Positions 34,823-45,280 of a stretch of 64,000 bases of DNA are shown here, piece by piece (the stretch's first letter is position 1; every line of letters begins with the position of its first letter). This DNA comes from Nitrospirales bacterium (lineage in GTDB: Bacteria; Nitrospirota; Nitrospiria; Nitrospirales; UBA8639): NCBI GenBank assembly GCA_022825885.1, contig JAJDVY010000041.1, positions 1 through 64,000 of the forward strand. The letters are read 5' to 3'. The notes beneath the pieces are model-generated. The model did no database searches and was not told the origin of the DNA. It saw only the letters and a list, made by a program, of their open reading frames with translations. The position numbers were made by a program, and so were the translations under genes.

Positions 34823-36232
34823 ATGACTCCGCGTGAAGTCTTGGATTTTGCGAAAAAGAACAAAGTGGAAATGGTCGATCTCAAGTTTGTGGACCTAGTC
34901 GGGACGTGGCAGCATTTTTCCGTCCCGACTTCCGAACTGAACCTCGATTTGTTTAAGGATGGAGCAGGCTTTGACGGATCATCCATCCGCGGATGGAAGG
35001 CCATTCAGAACAGCGACATGCTGGTATTTCCTGACCCGAATTCCGCCCGGATGGACCCGTTTACCGAATTGCCGACTCTCAGTATGGTGTGTAACGTGCA
35101 AGATCCGATCACGCGCGCCGTCTACGAGCGGGACCCGCGGGGCGTGGCTCAACGGGCGGAGCAATACTTGAAGAGTACGAGAATCGGCGACGTTTCCTAT
35201 TGGGGGCCTGAAGCCGAGTTTTTCGTGTTTGACCATGCAAGTTACGACCAAACGAGTAATTCGGGCTATTATTTTATTGACTCCGAAGAAGGGATTTGGA
35301 ATTCAGGCGACGACGGTCACAACTTGGGGTCGCGGCCCCGGCACAAGGAGGGCTATTTCCCCGTTCCTCCGACGGATACGCAACAGGACATACGTACCGA
35401 AATGGTCAGGGAAATGGAAAAGGCCGGGATTCACGTTGAAAAACATCACCATGAGGTGGCCACGGGAGGTCAAGCCGAAATAGATCTTCGCTTTGATTCC
35501 TTGCTGAGCATGGCCGACAAGATGATGTTGTACAAATACATCGTCAAAAACGTGGCCAGGCGGCACGGCAAAACCGCGACGTTTATGCCGAAACCGTTGT
35601 TCCAGGATAACGGGACGGGCATGCATACCCATCAAAGTATCTGGAAAGACGGAAAACCGGCGTTCGCCGGCAAAGAATACGCGGGCGTGTCTAAAGCGTG
35701 CCTGCATTATATTGGCGGCGTGCTGAAGCATGCTTCGGCCCTAGCGGCGTTCACGAATCCGACGACCAATTCCTATAAGCGGTTGACACCGGGCTTTGAG
35801 GCTCCCGTGTTGTTGGCCTATTCGAGCCGGAACCGGTCGGCGGGCATTCGAATCCCGATGTATTCGACCAGCCCGAAAGCCAAACGGATCGAAGTCAGAT
35901 TTCCAGACCCCTCGGCCAATTTTTACCTGGCGTTCAGCGCCATGCTGATGGCCGGACTCGATGGGATTCAAAACAAGATCGACCCGGGCGAAGCCATGGA
36001 CAAAAATCTTTACGATTTGGCGCCGGAGGAAGCTTCAAATATCCCAACCGTGCCTTCGAGCCTGGATGAAGCACTCGACAACCTGGAGAACGACCATCAG
36101 TTCCTGTTAAAAGGCGGGGTCTTTAGTGAAGATCTGGTGGAATCCTGGATAAGCTATAAACGGGAAAACGAAGCCGATGAGGTTCGCATTCGTCCTCATC
36201 CCCATGAATTTTTCTTGTACTATGATATTTAG
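34823..36232 (+). CDS. glnA: Glutamine synthetase type I
   Basis: The 469-residue dodecameric enzyme makes glutamine from glutamate, ammonium and ATP. It has [14 protein letters not shown], the [10 protein letters not shown] loop, the metal motif [11 protein letters not shown], the ATP region [16 protein letters not shown], the substrate segment [11 protein letters not shown] and the adenylylation Tyr in [10 protein letters not shown]. The Tyr implies GSI-beta type control by GlnE, and GlnE-like genes lie next to it. AAGAAGGAGGT precedes the ATG. It ends at a terminator hairpin (36264-36298). Confidence 0.97.
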   Translation: MTPREVLDFAKKNKVEMVDLKFVDLVGTWQHFSVPTSELNLDLFKDGAGFDGSSIRGWKAIQNSDMLVFPDPNSARMDPFTELPTLSMVCNVQDPITRAVYERDPRGVAQRAEQYLKSTRIGDVSYWGPEAEFFVFDHASYDQTSNSGYYFIDSEEGIWNSGDDGHNLGSRPRHKEGYFPVPPTDTQQDIRTEMVREMEKAGIHVEKHHHEVATGGQAEIDLRFDSLLSMADKMMLYKYIVKNVARRHGKTATFMPKPLFQDNGTGMHTHQSIWKDGKPAFAGKEYAGVSKACLHYIGGVLKHASALAAFTNPTTNSYKRLTPGFEAPVLLAYSSRNRSAGIRIPMYSTSPKAKRIEVRFPDPSANFYLAFSAMLMAGLDGIQNKIDPGEAMDKNLYDLAPEEASNIPTVPSSLDEALDNLENDHQFLLKGGVFSEDLVESWISYKRENEADEVRIRPHPHEFFLYYDI

Positions 36233-36263
36233 TGCGATGGGGCTTCGAGTTCCATTTGGAATC

Positions 36264-36306
36264 ACGGCGTCTTTCCGCTTCAATCGGGGAGACGCCGTTT
36301 TCTTTT
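36264..36306 (+). terminator. Intrinsic terminator after glnA
   Basis: ACGGCGTCT (36264-36272) and AGACGCCGT (36290-36298) are a perfect 9-bp inverted repeat with a 17-nt loop, followed by TTTTCTTTT. The second arm lies inside the end of the convergent adenylyltransferase gene, whose last codons it encodes. Confidence 0.75.
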
Positions 36307-38574
36307 GCCGGAAGGCGTTTGACAAAAGAGTTTAATGAATATGGCGTGTGTCCGGTGCATGCGTTGTTGCAACTCGCGTTCAAAGGCTTGTGTGCCTTCT
36401 TGCCAGATATCGGTCATGTACCCGAGTCTTCTTGCCAGATAGGTCATGTCGTCGGAACCGGATTCCGGAAGGACCAGGTCCTTGGCATTTCCCCGAACGA
36501 TACGCAATCCATCGATCACTTTTCTCAGAAACTGATAGTCTTCCGCCAGGATGGTTGCGTCGTGATTTGAGAGAAACGTTGTCGTTTGAAGGGCCTCAAG
36601 TGCGTCCAGAGTATTGGGTGTATGGAGGGAAATATCGCGGTGTCCATGCTGTATTTGAAGGTACTGAATCGTGTATTCAACGTCGATGAGTCCGCCCGGA
36701 CTGTATTTCACGTGGATGGCGCCCTTGGGAACCAATTCCCTGATTTGCCTGCGACGCAAATGGAGCGCGGTATTCAACGGCCAGGGAGTTTGGTTATACA
36801 CGAACTCGTCACGGTAGCGCTCGATGCGACGGCCCAGCGTCATATCTCCCGCGACGTGTCGCAGCTTGATTAACGCCTGTCGTTCAAAGGGCGCAGCAGG
36901 TCCTCCCGTTTGGTAATAACGTTTAACGTCGTCAAAGGAATTGGCCAGCAGACCTTTTTCTCCATAAGGTCGAAGTCGGATATCGAGTTGAAAGATGCCT
37001 TCTTCTTTCGCTTCGATCCAATGGAGGAATTCCTGGACAAGACGCTCGAAGTATTCGCTGGTGACAAAGCTGGGGACCCTGGATGTCCTGGGTGACGCCC
37101 CATAGACAAAGAGGATCTCGATATCGGAAGCGTAGCCCAACTCTCGCCCACCTAACTTGCCCAATCCGCAGATGCTGAACGGGAGCGGATTTTTTGCCGA
37201 GGAGAACGGCTGCGGATGTTTCCGGTTGACCACTGATTGGGCCTCGACGAGAGCTTGTGCTAGAATCACTTCAGCCAGGGTGGTGAGCGATTCGGAGAAC
37301 GAGGGGAGGGACGTTTTGTTGAGAATATGATGCATGTCGATACGAAACAATTCCTGATCTTTAAACCGATTCAAGATCGTTTTTCTGCTTTCCGGATTTC
37401 GATTCTTTCCAAGTGCGGTCTTCAACGCCTTAGTGAGAGCGGTTTTTGATGAGTGGGCCTGGGGTTGGTGGAACGTTTCGACAATGGGCAGAAGGTTGAC
37501 GTGTTGCCGGCGAAGGAAGTCTTCCCATAAAAAATCGCTTGTACCGAATAACCGGGCGAGGTTGGTCAACGAATCTTTTTTCGTGAGCCAGCCGATCTGT
37601 TTTTTGCTGAGACGATGTTCCAGCAACTGATCCAGGAAATGACTGAAATGATTCAACGCCTTGCCGGGATCCGGTGCCCACGTGAGGAAATGGGTAAATT
37701 CCTTGATGAGGGCGGCGGCAACGGTCAGTTCCTGTTGTTCTTGTGCCGAGACAATTTTCTTGCCGTGTCGATCCCTGACAAAAAATCGGTTGCGGACTCT
37801 GATACCGTCTCCATCAATCACGGCTTTTGAAAAATACAGTCCTCTCATGGCTAACGCATTTGTAAAGGCGTATAAGAAAGCCGGAGAATCCGTGCCTCTG
37901 ATATCGATGACGGTATCTCGTGTGGAACACGCATTGTTGAAAAATATTTCCACCGGATGCACGAGCGCGGAAGCCGCTGCTTTTCTTTGGTCAAGCGTTT
38001 CCACCAATTTGCGATTTACGTAATTGCGGACCTCCTGGAGCTTCCGGGATTCGAGCAAACAAATCATGCGGGACAAGTCCCGGCTCAATTTCTGCTCCAT
38101 TGCCGCATCGAATAGAGTCCCTTGGAGAAGGTGAACCTGAAAGACGTCCACAACTTTTCTTTTGAAGAGGTTCGGTCGTTGACGGGGACGCCGGATCGGC
38201 CATTTGAGGGCTTGCATGCGACGTAAAGGTTTCGACGCAGAAGCGGGGTCGTCATGGTACGTGAAAATAAGGGCTTCGCGTATGTCGAAGCCATAGGCGG
38301 ACAACAGGCCGCAAATCGTGGCAAATTCCGCAAAATAGTCGTAAGCGACGATCGTGAGCCGGTACCGATTCGCACCGTTTGCCGGTTGAACAAGGAGTGT
38401 GCAGGGATTTTCCAAGGTCAGGGTGTTGGCCAGGGTCACGTGTTCCGCTACGGTCTGGGTTGAAAATTCCAAGAAATAATCCGGATCCATGCGATCCAGA
38501 AAATCTTTGATGGTCGTCGCGTCGATGTGGGGGCACAGCCTTTCCAATTCCATCGAGTCGAATGCGTTTTTCAT
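36280..38574 (-). CDS. GlnE-type adenylyltransferase core fused to a GlnD-like ACT module
   Basis: The 764-residue protein combines two parts. Residues about 20-60 (RMDPDYFLEFSTQTVAEH) resemble the segment leading into the ACT repeats of GlnD. Two ACT-like units follow: about 70-175 (LTIVAYDYFAEFATICGLL; FDIREALIFTYHDD; VVDVFQVHLLQG) and 222-300 (VIDIRGTDSPAFLYAFTNAL; FFVRDRHGKKI). The C-terminal part (about 435-764) is a GlnE nucleotidyltransferase core with GLGKLGGRELGYASDIE at 470-486 and the third acid in QLDIRLRPYG. The second metal acid is Glu, not Asp. By its ERQALIKLRHVAGD block it resembles the AT half of GlnE. It would modify glutamine synthetase, with glutamine sensed by the ACT units. 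Function is inferred. Confidence 0.75.
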   Translation of the reverse strand: MKNAFDSMELERLCPHIDATTIKDFLDRMDPDYFLEFSTQTVAEHVTLANTLTLENPCTLLVQPANGANRYRLTIVAYDYFAEFATICGLLSAYGFDIREALIFTYHDDPASASKPLRRMQALKWPIRRPRQRPNLFKRKVVDVFQVHLLQGTLFDAAMEQKLSRDLSRMICLLESRKLQEVRNYVNRKLVETLDQRKAAASALVHPVEIFFNNACSTRDTVIDIRGTDSPAFLYAFTNALAMRGLYFSKAVIDGDGIRVRNRFFVRDRHGKKIVSAQEQQELTVAAALIKEFTHFLTWAPDPGKALNHFSHFLDQLLEHRLSKKQIGWLTKKDSLTNLARLFGTSDFLWEDFLRRQHVNLLPIVETFHQPQAHSSKTALTKALKTALGKNRNPESRKTILNRFKDQELFRIDMHHILNKTSLPSFSESLTTLAEVILAQALVEAQSVVNRKHPQPFSSAKNPLPFSICGLGKLGGRELGYASDIEILFVYGASPRTSRVPSFVTSEYFERLVQEFLHWIEAKEEGIFQLDIRLRPYGEKGLLANSFDDVKRYYQTGGPAAPFERQALIKLRHVAGDMTLGRRIERYRDEFVYNQTPWPLNTALHLRRRQIRELVPKGAIHVKYSPGGLIDVEYTIQYLQIQHGHRDISLHTPNTLDALEALQTTTFLSNHDATILAEDYQFLRKVIDGLRIVRGNAKDLVLPESGSDDMTYLARRLGYMTDIWQEGTQAFERELQQRMHRTHAIFIKLFCQTPSGKRKRRLPD

Positions 38575-38651
38575 GGTACGTTAGTATACCGTAACCTTTT
38601 ATGATTGGAAGGGCGGGTTGCTCGTTGATCCCCGAACGGAAGGGATTTCAG

Positions 38652-40253
38652 ATGCCCATGATAAACACGCCATCCCCCGGCTTCGACCCGCATTTGCTCT
38701 TGCTTTCGCCGGATTTGGCGTCTTCGGATGTGGCGAAGCTGTTGGCTCCGTATGGATTCCAGGATTGGAAGCAAGCTGACGCGAATTTGCAAAGTATGGC
38801 CGGCAATCCTCGAGACCGAAAACTGTTGGCCAAGATTCTGCCTGATCTTTTGCACGCCGTTTCAGGAACGGCCGATCCGGATCAAGCCTTACGTGAATGG
38901 GTGCGATACATGGATGCCGGCAATGCCAGAGCCCAGGTATTCGAGTTTTTGGCACAGGTGCCGCACGTCCTGCAATTGCTTTGCGTCTTGTTTGGAAACA
39001 GTCCTGCAATGGCGGAAACGCTTGTTCGAGACCCGATGTTAATTTATTGGATCGAGGGCGAGCATATCCTGAAATCCCGTTCCACTCCCAAACGCCTTCA
39101 GAGGGCGTTATCCGAAACCCTTGGCCTCGTGCAAGCTTATGAACATAAGCTCGACGCTCTCCGTCGCTTTTATCGCCGTGAAATGCTACGCATCGGCGCG
39201 CGTGATCTTTTTCGGGTTTCGTCCGCCGCGGAAACCGCACAATCTCTATCCCGACTTGTGGATCTGGTGATCCATGCCGCGTATCAACTTGTTAACAAGA
39301 AACTACGGGAAAAATACGGCATGTTCTGTCAACAAAGACCAGGATGGGCAACGAGTGAAACGGGATTTGTGGTGTTGGGAATGGGGAAATTGGGCGGACG
39401 CGAATTGAATTACAGCTCCGACGTCGATCTCATCTATGTGTATGCATCGAACCAAAAAGAAAATAGGGTCGCAAAAGACGAAATTAGCCTTGGGGAGTTT
39501 TTTCAGTTGGTCGCGAGAGAACTCACGCGGGTCCTGTCGATTGCCACTTCGGAAGGATGTTTGTTTCGCGTGGACTTGCGGTTGCGGCCCGAGGGAGTAG
39601 CCGGACCGTTGGCATGGTCGAACCGGCAAGCCGTGCAATACTACCAAACGCGGGGGAGGACTTGGGAGCGGCTGGCATTGTTAAGGGCTCGACCCATAGC
39701 AGGGCAACGATCCTTGGGGCAGGCTTTTCTCAGGCAAATCCGGCCCTTTGTCATGGGAGGAGAAGACCCGGCTCACCAAAATCTTATCGAGACGGTTCAT
39801 AAACTCAGGACGGAGATTCATCGCAAAGTCCTAAGGAAAAAGGAGCATGAGCGCAACGTCAAACTCAGCCCCGGAGGAATCCGAGACATTGAATTCATAG
39901 CCCAGACGCTTCAATTACTGCACGTTGTCACCCACCCGCAGTTGCTTGAGTCGAATACGATCACGGCGCTTCAATATCTCCAGGCTCTCAACCTCCTGCA
40001 AGCCGCTGACGGAAAATTTCTCGAGGAAGCCTACCTGTTCTTGCGTGACATCGAACATAAGCTGCAAATGGTTCATGAACTGCAAACTCATACCTTGCCG
40101 AATGACCGTTCTGAATTGACCAAATGTGCCATCCGCATGGGCTATACAGACCAACCTCCTTCTTCCGCAACGACAAAGTTTCTTGCTCACTACGAATCCA
40201 TCAGAACCCGGGTCCAAGCCATCTACGCACGGACATTATCTTGGCCGGGTTGA
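38652..40253 (+). CDS. GlnE-type adenylyl-removing-like protein, single core
   Basis: The product is about 533 residues. It has one GlnE nucleotidyltransferase core with GMGKLGGRELNYSSDVD (about 243-259), the third acid in RVDLRLRPEGVAGPLAW, and YYQTRGRTWERLALLRARPIAG, then a helical domain with KLSPGGIRDIEFIAQTLQLLH. These blocks resemble the N-terminal AR (deadenylylating) half of canonical GlnE, which normally carries two cores in about 950 residues. The second core is absent here and appears on the divergent neighbour. GGAAGGG precedes ATG 38652; an ATG at 38601 has no such site. The GlnE assignment is firm for the fold; the AR role is an inference. Confidence 0.78.
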   Translation: MPMINTPSPGFDPHLLLLSPDLASSDVAKLLAPYGFQDWKQADANLQSMAGNPRDRKLLAKILPDLLHAVSGTADPDQALREWVRYMDAGNARAQVFEFLAQVPHVLQLLCVLFGNSPAMAETLVRDPMLIYWIEGEHILKSRSTPKRLQRALSETLGLVQAYEHKLDALRRFYRREMLRIGARDLFRVSSAAETAQSLSRLVDLVIHAAYQLVNKKLREKYGMFCQQRPGWATSETGFVVLGMGKLGGRELNYSSDVDLIYVYASNQKENRVAKDEISLGEFFQLVARELTRVLSIATSEGCLFRVDLRLRPEGVAGPLAWSNRQAVQYYQTRGRTWERLALLRARPIAGQRSLGQAFLRQIRPFVMGGEDPAHQNLIETVHKLRTEIHRKVLRKKEHERNVKLSPGGIRDIEFIAQTLQLLHVVTHPQLLESNTITALQYLQALNLLQAADGKFLEEAYLFLRDIEHKLQMVHELQTHTLPNDRSELTKCAIRMGYTDQPPSSATTKFLAHYESIRTRVQAIYARTLSWPG

Positions 40254-40312
40254 GCGTTCGAAAAGAACAGACGCTCAAACTTCCTTTTACCGGATCTTTC
40301 AGTCTGCACGCC

Positions 40313-40340
40313 TTGATTTTCGAGGGTTGATGATTATCTT
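40313..40340 (+). promoter_or_regulatory. Candidate clpB promoter
   Basis: TTGATT (40313-40318) and TATCTT (40335-40340) are separated by 16 bp, 57 bp before the clpB start. This fits a vegetative sigma factor. No CIRCE or HAIR-like repeat was found near it. Confidence 0.3.
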
Positions 40341-40396
40341 TATCTGTGAAACTTGGCCATTCAGCAAATTGAACGAGGAACGGGGAATCTGAAATC

Positions 40397-42991
40397 ATGG
40401 ATATGAATCGCATGACGCTCAAAGTCCAGGAGGCGCTGCAAGCCGCGTCTGCCCTTGCCATGCACCGCAATCATCAGGGCATCGACGTCGAGCACGTGCT
40501 GGCGGCGTTATTGGAGCAAGTTGACGGATCTGCCGGTCCGATCCTGGAACACAGCGGAGTGTCAGGTTCCGCCGTGAAAGCCAAGACCGAGCAACGACTC
40601 GCAAAAGTGCCCCAAGTCAGTGGCACGGGAGCCGCGCCCGGTCAGCTTCACTTGACTCAACGCACGGCCTCGCTGCTGGCTCGTGCCGAAGATGAAAAGC
40701 AATCCTTGAAGGACGAATACATCAGTGTCGAGCATCTCCTGTTAGCCATGGCAGCCCGGGACGGCGCGTTACAGGATCTGGGGGTGACGCGAGATACGCT
40801 GTTGGCCGGATTGCAGCAGGTTCGCGGCAATCAACGAGTGACCAGTCAGGATCCTGAAGGGACGTTTCAGGCGCTGGACAAATATGGCCGGGATTTGACC
40901 CGTTTGGCGAGCCAGGGGAAACTGGACCCGGTAATCGGGCGTGACGACGAAATCAGGCGGACCATTCAAATTTTATCGAGACGGACGAAAAATAATCCCG
41001 TACTCATCGGCGAGCCCGGAGTTGGGAAAACGGCAATCGTCGAAGGATTGGCTCAACGGATTATCAAAGGGGACGTGCCGGAAGGGTTGAAACGGAAACG
41101 CGTGGTCGTCCTCGACATGGGAGCCTTGGTGGCTGGAGCCAAATTCCGTGGGGAGTTTGAGGAACGCTTGAAGGCCGTCTTAAAAGAAATTCAGTCGTCG
41201 CAAGGAGACATTCTGTTGTTTATCGATGAATTGCATACTGTCGTTGGTACGGGAGCAGCGGAAGGAGCCATGGATGCCGCCAATTTGCTGAAACCCATGC
41301 TGGCGAGAGGGGAACTTCACTTGATTGGAGCTACGACCTTGAATGAATATCGCAAGCACGTTGAAAAAGACGCGGCGCTCGAACGCCGATTCCAGCCCGT
41401 GCTTGTGGAACAACCGTCGGTGGCCAATACGATTTCAATTTTGCGGGGACTCAAGGAGCGATATGAAGTTCATCATGGGGTCCGTATTAAAGACGCGGCT
41501 TTGGTTGCGGCCGCACGACTTTCCCATCGCTATGTCGGCGACCGGTTCCTTCCGGACAAGGCCATTGATCTCGTTGATGAATCCGCTGCACGACTGCGTA
41601 CGGAAATCGACAGCATGCCCGCGGAATTGGACGAAGTGTCCCGAAAGGTTTTGCAACTCGAAATTGAACGGGAAGCCCTCAAAAAAGAAGAGGATCCGGG
41701 CAGTCAGGCGAGGCTTGAAACGTTGGAAGGTGAACTTGAGGACAAACACCGGGAGTTTGCCGAATTGAAGCGGCGGTGGGAAGCGGAGAAATCCGCGGTC
41801 GGGCGCTTGCGGCAGATTCGACAGCACATTGAAGATTTGAAGCACCAGATTGAAAAAGCCGAACGCGACTATGATCTCAATCGCGTTGCGGAGCTTCGCT
41901 ATGGAACAATGCCCAGGCTGGAGAGGGAACTTCAGGCTGAAGAAGCGCATCTGGACCGTCAGGAAGGAGAGTCGCGTCTCTTGAAAGAGGAAGTGGACGA
42001 AGAAGATATTGCGTCAGTCGTCAGTCGTTGGACGGGCATTCCGATGAGCCGGCTCCTCCAAGGGGAAATGGAAAAACTTATGCAACTGGGAGTTTTACTT
42101 CATCAACGCGTGGTTGGCCAGGATGAAGGCGTTCAAGCCGTTGCCGACGCCGTCCTTCGAGCACGATCGGGCATCAAGGACCCCAACCGGCCGATCGGCT
42201 CGTTTTTGTTCCTTGGTCCGACCGGCGTCGGAAAAACCGAATTGGCTCGATCATTGGCGCACGTCCTGTTTGACGACGAAGCCAATCTGATACGGATTGA
42301 TCTGTCGGAATACATGGAAAAGCATGCCGTGGCGCGACTTATTGGCGCCCCGCCCGGTTACGTCGGTTATGAAGAGGGAGGCCAATTGACTGAAGCCGTG
42401 AGGCGCCGTCCTTTCTGCGTCATCCTTTTGGATGAGATCGAGAAAGCCCATCATGACGTGTTCAACATCCTGCTTCAGGTTCTCGATGACGGCCGGTTGA
42501 CCGATTCCCAGGGACGAACCGTTGATTTCAAGAATACGGTCCTGATTATGACGTCAAATATTGGCAGTCAGGAAGTTCTTGAGGCGCAGGAACGTCAACA
42601 GACCTATGAAGAATTACAAGCCATGATCTTGAACGTGGTCAAACGACACTTCCGCCCGGAATTTTTGAATCGTATCGATGAAACGGTCGTGTTTCATCCG
42701 CTGCGTTCGGATGAGGTTGGTCGAATCGCGGACATTCAACTGAAACGATTACAGGCAAGGCTGGAGGACCGGAGAATCCGGTTGGAGGTGACCGACGAGG
42801 CGCTGTCGAACTTGGGGTCTCGAGGCTACAGTCCCATCTATGGCGCTCGGCCGTTGAAACGCCTGATCCAACACGACGTGGAAACGCCATTGTCAAAGCT
42901 GTTGGTTACGGGAGAGATAAAAGACGGCGACGCGGTGACGGTCGATTACAAAGACGGAGAGATGATGATCGTTCCCACCATTCGGAAATAG
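40397..42991 (+). CDS. clpB: ATP-dependent disaggregase ClpB
   Basis: The 864-residue Hsp100 chaperone rescues aggregated proteins together with DnaK. The N-domain (about 1-145) is followed by AAA-1 with Walker A GEPGVGKT and Walker B FIDELH, the long coiled-coil M domain (about 400-530, rich in Glu/Lys/Arg), AAA-2 with Walker A GPTGVGKT, and the conserved tail with [11 protein letters not shown]. Length and order are those of canonical ClpB. It stands alone, 143 bp after the AR-like gene. A sigma-70-type promoter is plausible. Confidence 0.97.
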   Translation: MDMNRMTLKVQEALQAASALAMHRNHQGIDVEHVLAALLEQVDGSAGPILEHSGVSGSAVKAKTEQRLAKVPQVSGTGAAPGQLHLTQRTASLLARAEDEKQSLKDEYISVEHLLLAMAARDGALQDLGVTRDTLLAGLQQVRGNQRVTSQDPEGTFQALDKYGRDLTRLASQGKLDPVIGRDDEIRRTIQILSRRTKNNPVLIGEPGVGKTAIVEGLAQRIIKGDVPEGLKRKRVVVLDMGALVAGAKFRGEFEERLKAVLKEIQSSQGDILLFIDELHTVVGTGAAEGAMDAANLLKPMLARGELHLIGATTLNEYRKHVEKDAALERRFQPVLVEQPSVANTISILRGLKERYEVHHGVRIKDAALVAAARLSHRYVGDRFLPDKAIDLVDESAARLRTEIDSMPAELDEVSRKVLQLEIEREALKKEEDPGSQARLETLEGELEDKHREFAELKRRWEAEKSAVGRLRQIRQHIEDLKHQIEKAERDYDLNRVAELRYGTMPRLERELQAEEAHLDRQEGESRLLKEEVDEEDIASVVSRWTGIPMSRLLQGEMEKLMQLGVLLHQRVVGQDEGVQAVADAVLRARSGIKDPNRPIGSFLFLGPTGVGKTELARSLAHVLFDDEANLIRIDLSEYMEKHAVARLIGAPPGYVGYEEGGQLTEAVRRRPFCVILLDEIEKAHHDVFNILLQVLDDGRLTDSQGRTVDFKNTVLIMTSNIGSQEVLEAQERQQTYEELQAMILNVVKRHFRPEFLNRIDETVVFHPLRSDEVGRIADIQLKRLQARLEDRRIRLEVTDEALSNLGSRGYSPIYGARPLKRLIQHDVETPLSKLLVTGEIKDGDAVTVDYKDGEMMIVPTIRK

Positions 42992-43043
42992 TCGTGCCTA
43001 CCTCCCATTGTGTTGCGACTCATGCTCCCGCAAGAATCCGCAT

Positions 43044-43763
43044 TTATTTGGTCGCCGTCGCAATGGCTTTGCGAAGACCGGCTGAATGTTCGTTGTTGAC
43101 GGATTTGATAACAAGAATGTCAACGGGACGAACCTTTTTCCCGTAATAGGCTTTGTTGGCTTCATCGTTGACGTGGATGATCGACCCTTCCAGGGAGATG
43201 CCGGCATAGACGCCTTTGGAACGTGAAAATGAGAGAAAATCAGCGTTCAAATTGGCCGAGGTCGCTCCTTCGGCTCCGGCTCCGTAGGGTCCGGCTGCAA
43301 CGGCGGCATCCCCACCGATTTTAAAGGATGAGGCATAGAGTTTTTCAACTGCGCCCTGTGTCCTGGCCATGATGATGACTTCCGAGGCTTCGCCGCCGAA
43401 TTGAAATCCAAAGCTGACTCCTCCTAAGTTATAAAAGACCGGTTCGCTCCAATCTCCGGTTTCTGCGTCACGTGCGACCAATACTCCGCTTCCTCCATCC
43501 ACGCCAACCCAGAAGGCAGCCTTCAATTGTTGTGGAATGATCAAAAGGGCTTTGGCATCTTTGACGTGATCCTGAAACCACGTGAAATTTGGATCTTCCA
43601 TAAAACTTTCAAGGGTATGCTTGGATTTTTCAACGAGTTGTTGTTGATCCAGGCTGTCAGCCCAAGCGGGGGTCCAACACAAGCAAGAAAAAAGAAAGGC
43701 TGTCATCCACAAGAACAACGGGTTTTTGTGTCGCTGTTGGTCGTCTGGGTTTTTTTGTATCAT
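43044..43763 (-). CDS. SYLF (Ysc84-like) lipid-binding domain protein
   Basis: The 239-residue exported protein has a signal peptide (about 15-36, ending AWA). The rest is a SYLF domain: AKALLIIPQQLKAAFWVG, GSGVLVARD, SEPVFYNLGGVSFGFQFGGEASEVIIMA, and GVYAGISLEGSIIHV. Eukaryotic relatives bind phosphoinositides; the bacterial ones are periplasmic with unknown partners, perhaps in envelope lipid handling. It is convergent with clpB and precedes a 179-bp gap with no gene I accept. Confidence 0.85.
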   Translation of the reverse strand: MIQKNPDDQQRHKNPLFLWMTAFLFSCLCWTPAWADSLDQQQLVEKSKHTLESFMEDPNFTWFQDHVKDAKALLIIPQQLKAAFWVGVDGGSGVLVARDAETGDWSEPVFYNLGGVSFGFQFGGEASEVIIMARTQGAVEKLYASSFKIGGDAAVAAGPYGAGAEGATSANLNADFLSFSRSKGVYAGISLEGSIIHVNDEANKAYYGKKVRPVDILVIKSVNNEHSAGLRKAIATATK

Positions 43764-43942
43764 GGATTATCCCCTCCGCGAAGGCATGATGAAAGAAGCT
43801 CTGTCCCCTCCCGTCCTCTGGTTTATTGTCTCCTATTTTCTAAAAAAAGCAAGAAAGATCTCTCGGTTCATGGGTTTCCGTGCTTTGGAAACGGTTGCTC
43901 GAAAGAAGGTGTCTCCCAAGTTGGTCTGACGTGTATCCAGGC

Positions 43943-44365
43943 TCACTCGCCCATCACTTGGACGACGATCTCCCGAGAGCGTGCCCGGGTATCAAAATCG
44001 AGAATGACGATTTCTTGCCAAGTTCCCAAAAGTAATTGGTTGTCGGCAAAGGGAACGGTGAGTGATTGGCCCTGGATTTGGCTTCGCAAGTGACTGTGAC
44101 CATTGTTTTCACCGGGATTTCTCACGTTATGCTGCCAGGCAGAGGTCGCCGGAATCAGGTTGTCCCAGGCGGTTTTGGTATCGGCGCGCAAGCCCGGTTC
44201 ATCTTCGATAATAAGAACAGAAGCCGTGGTATGTTTTACGAAGATTGTGACAATGCCGGCTTGTATGGATGTGGCGGCAAGGAACTGCCGGACACGGTCG
44301 GAGATATTCTCGATCTGTGAATGGCCTTGCATCGTAACCGAGAAGTAATGGGTCAAGACAGGCAT
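43943..44365 (-). CDS. YjbQ (UPF0047) family protein
   Basis: The 140-residue protein has the YjbQ fold signature: FVKHTTASVLIIEDEPGL (conserved His and Glu), NNGHSHLRSQIQGQSLTVPF with the second and third His, and LGTWQEIVILDFDTRAR at the end. YjbQ homologues have been described with thiamine phosphate synthase activity in trans assays; the true role is unclear. It is separated from the HD-domain gene by 17 bp, same strand, so the two are co-transcribed. Confidence 0.88.
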   Translation of the reverse strand: MPVLTHYFSVTMQGHSQIENISDRVRQFLAATSIQAGIVTIFVKHTTASVLIIEDEPGLRADTKTAWDNLIPATSAWQHNVRNPGENNGHSHLRSQIQGQSLTVPFADNQLLLGTWQEIVILDFDTRARSREIVVQVMGE

Positions 44366-44382
44366 CGGCTCATTTCTCTTGT

Positions 44383-45258
44383 CTATTGGAGGGACCGAAG
44401 AAATTGTTGTTCGGACCGTGAGACGGTTCCCCCTCGGGCGGCTTTGAGGATGGAATCAAAGATTCCGGAAGCTGTCAATTGTCGAACCGCTTTGACGACC
44501 CTCGTCCGCAATCGTCCCTGTCGTTTTAACGAGTCGAGATAGCCAAAGGCCTCGTGAAAGCTTTCATTCGAACGCGCGTAGTAATCGGTTCCTCGTCGAC
44601 GATTGCTATAGGCTTCCAACTGCTCACAAGCGACCAGGATTTCTCCGAGTTCTCTGACCCAGTCAGGAGATTGCGCCAGTTTTTCAGGGTAATAATAATA
44701 ACACGTGACTTGCTCCATCCACGGCAACCAGCGAACGTCCAGGCTTGCCAAGAGAGGGGCGACTCTTTTGAGTTGCCGACGATGGCGGCGAGCAAATCCC
44801 AACCGCATCTCAATGTGTTCGCATACCCATTCGGTGAGCGGCAATCCTTGTTCGGCCAATGCTTTTCGATACGTCTTCACAAACGCTTCGGTTTCCCTTC
44901 CATAACTCGAATCAGGGTGTTGCAACCGCCATTCGGCAGGTCTCGTGGGAATATTCTGGCTGCGCGCCCATGACCATATTTTGCCAAAAAGCTGACGCTC
45001 AAGTCCTGCTCTTCCCAAATCATGCAACAGACAGGCAATTTGAAATTGACGGACGCGTGGGCGTTCATACGAAAGGTGTTGGGCAACGACCGCACACATT
45101 TTCGCCGTTCGAAAGGCATGAGCCTTGTCGTAACCTCTGATAATGCCCCGTGGTTTATGCGGGTGAGGGTAGTCATAACATTTCAGCAATGCGACGGCTA
45201 CGGACCGGGGTACGAGAAGTAGCGTGTATGAACGTGGAACAGAGGACGTTGCTCTCAT
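44383..45258 (-). CDS. HD-domain protein, predicted phosphohydrolase
   Basis: The 291-residue soluble protein has an HD motif in CLLHDLGRAG (HD at residues 79-80) with a preceding His (KAHAFRTAK) and a later His in VCEHIEMRLG, enough for a metal-binding HD site. The C-terminal half is helical and rich in Arg and Tyr. Family members hydrolyse nucleotides or act on cyclic dinucleotides; no substrate can be named. It is co-directional with yjbQ and divergent from the AsmA gene across an inverted repeat at 45281. Confidence 0.75.
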   Translation of the reverse strand: MRATSSVPRSYTLLLVPRSVAVALLKCYDYPHPHKPRGIIRGYDKAHAFRTAKMCAVVAQHLSYERPRVRQFQIACLLHDLGRAGLERQLFGKIWSWARSQNIPTRPAEWRLQHPDSSYGRETEAFVKTYRKALAEQGLPLTEWVCEHIEMRLGFARRHRRQLKRVAPLLASLDVRWLPWMEQVTCYYYYPEKLAQSPDWVRELGEILVACEQLEAYSNRRRGTDYYARSNESFHEAFGYLDSLKRQGRLRTRVVKAVRQLTASGIFDSILKAARGGTVSRSEQQFLRSLQ

Positions 45259-45280
45259 GGCCTGGAAACTGCCGATAGAA

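Noticed and set aside
40254-40396. CIRCE element before clpB, or before htpX at 14543-14806
   Set aside because: No TTAGCACTC/GAGTGCTAA inverted repeat is present at either place.
43726-43929. Possible 67-residue protein in the gap after the SYLF gene
   Set aside because: Composition is unlike a protein for the first third, and it has no ribosome-binding site; left as a gap.
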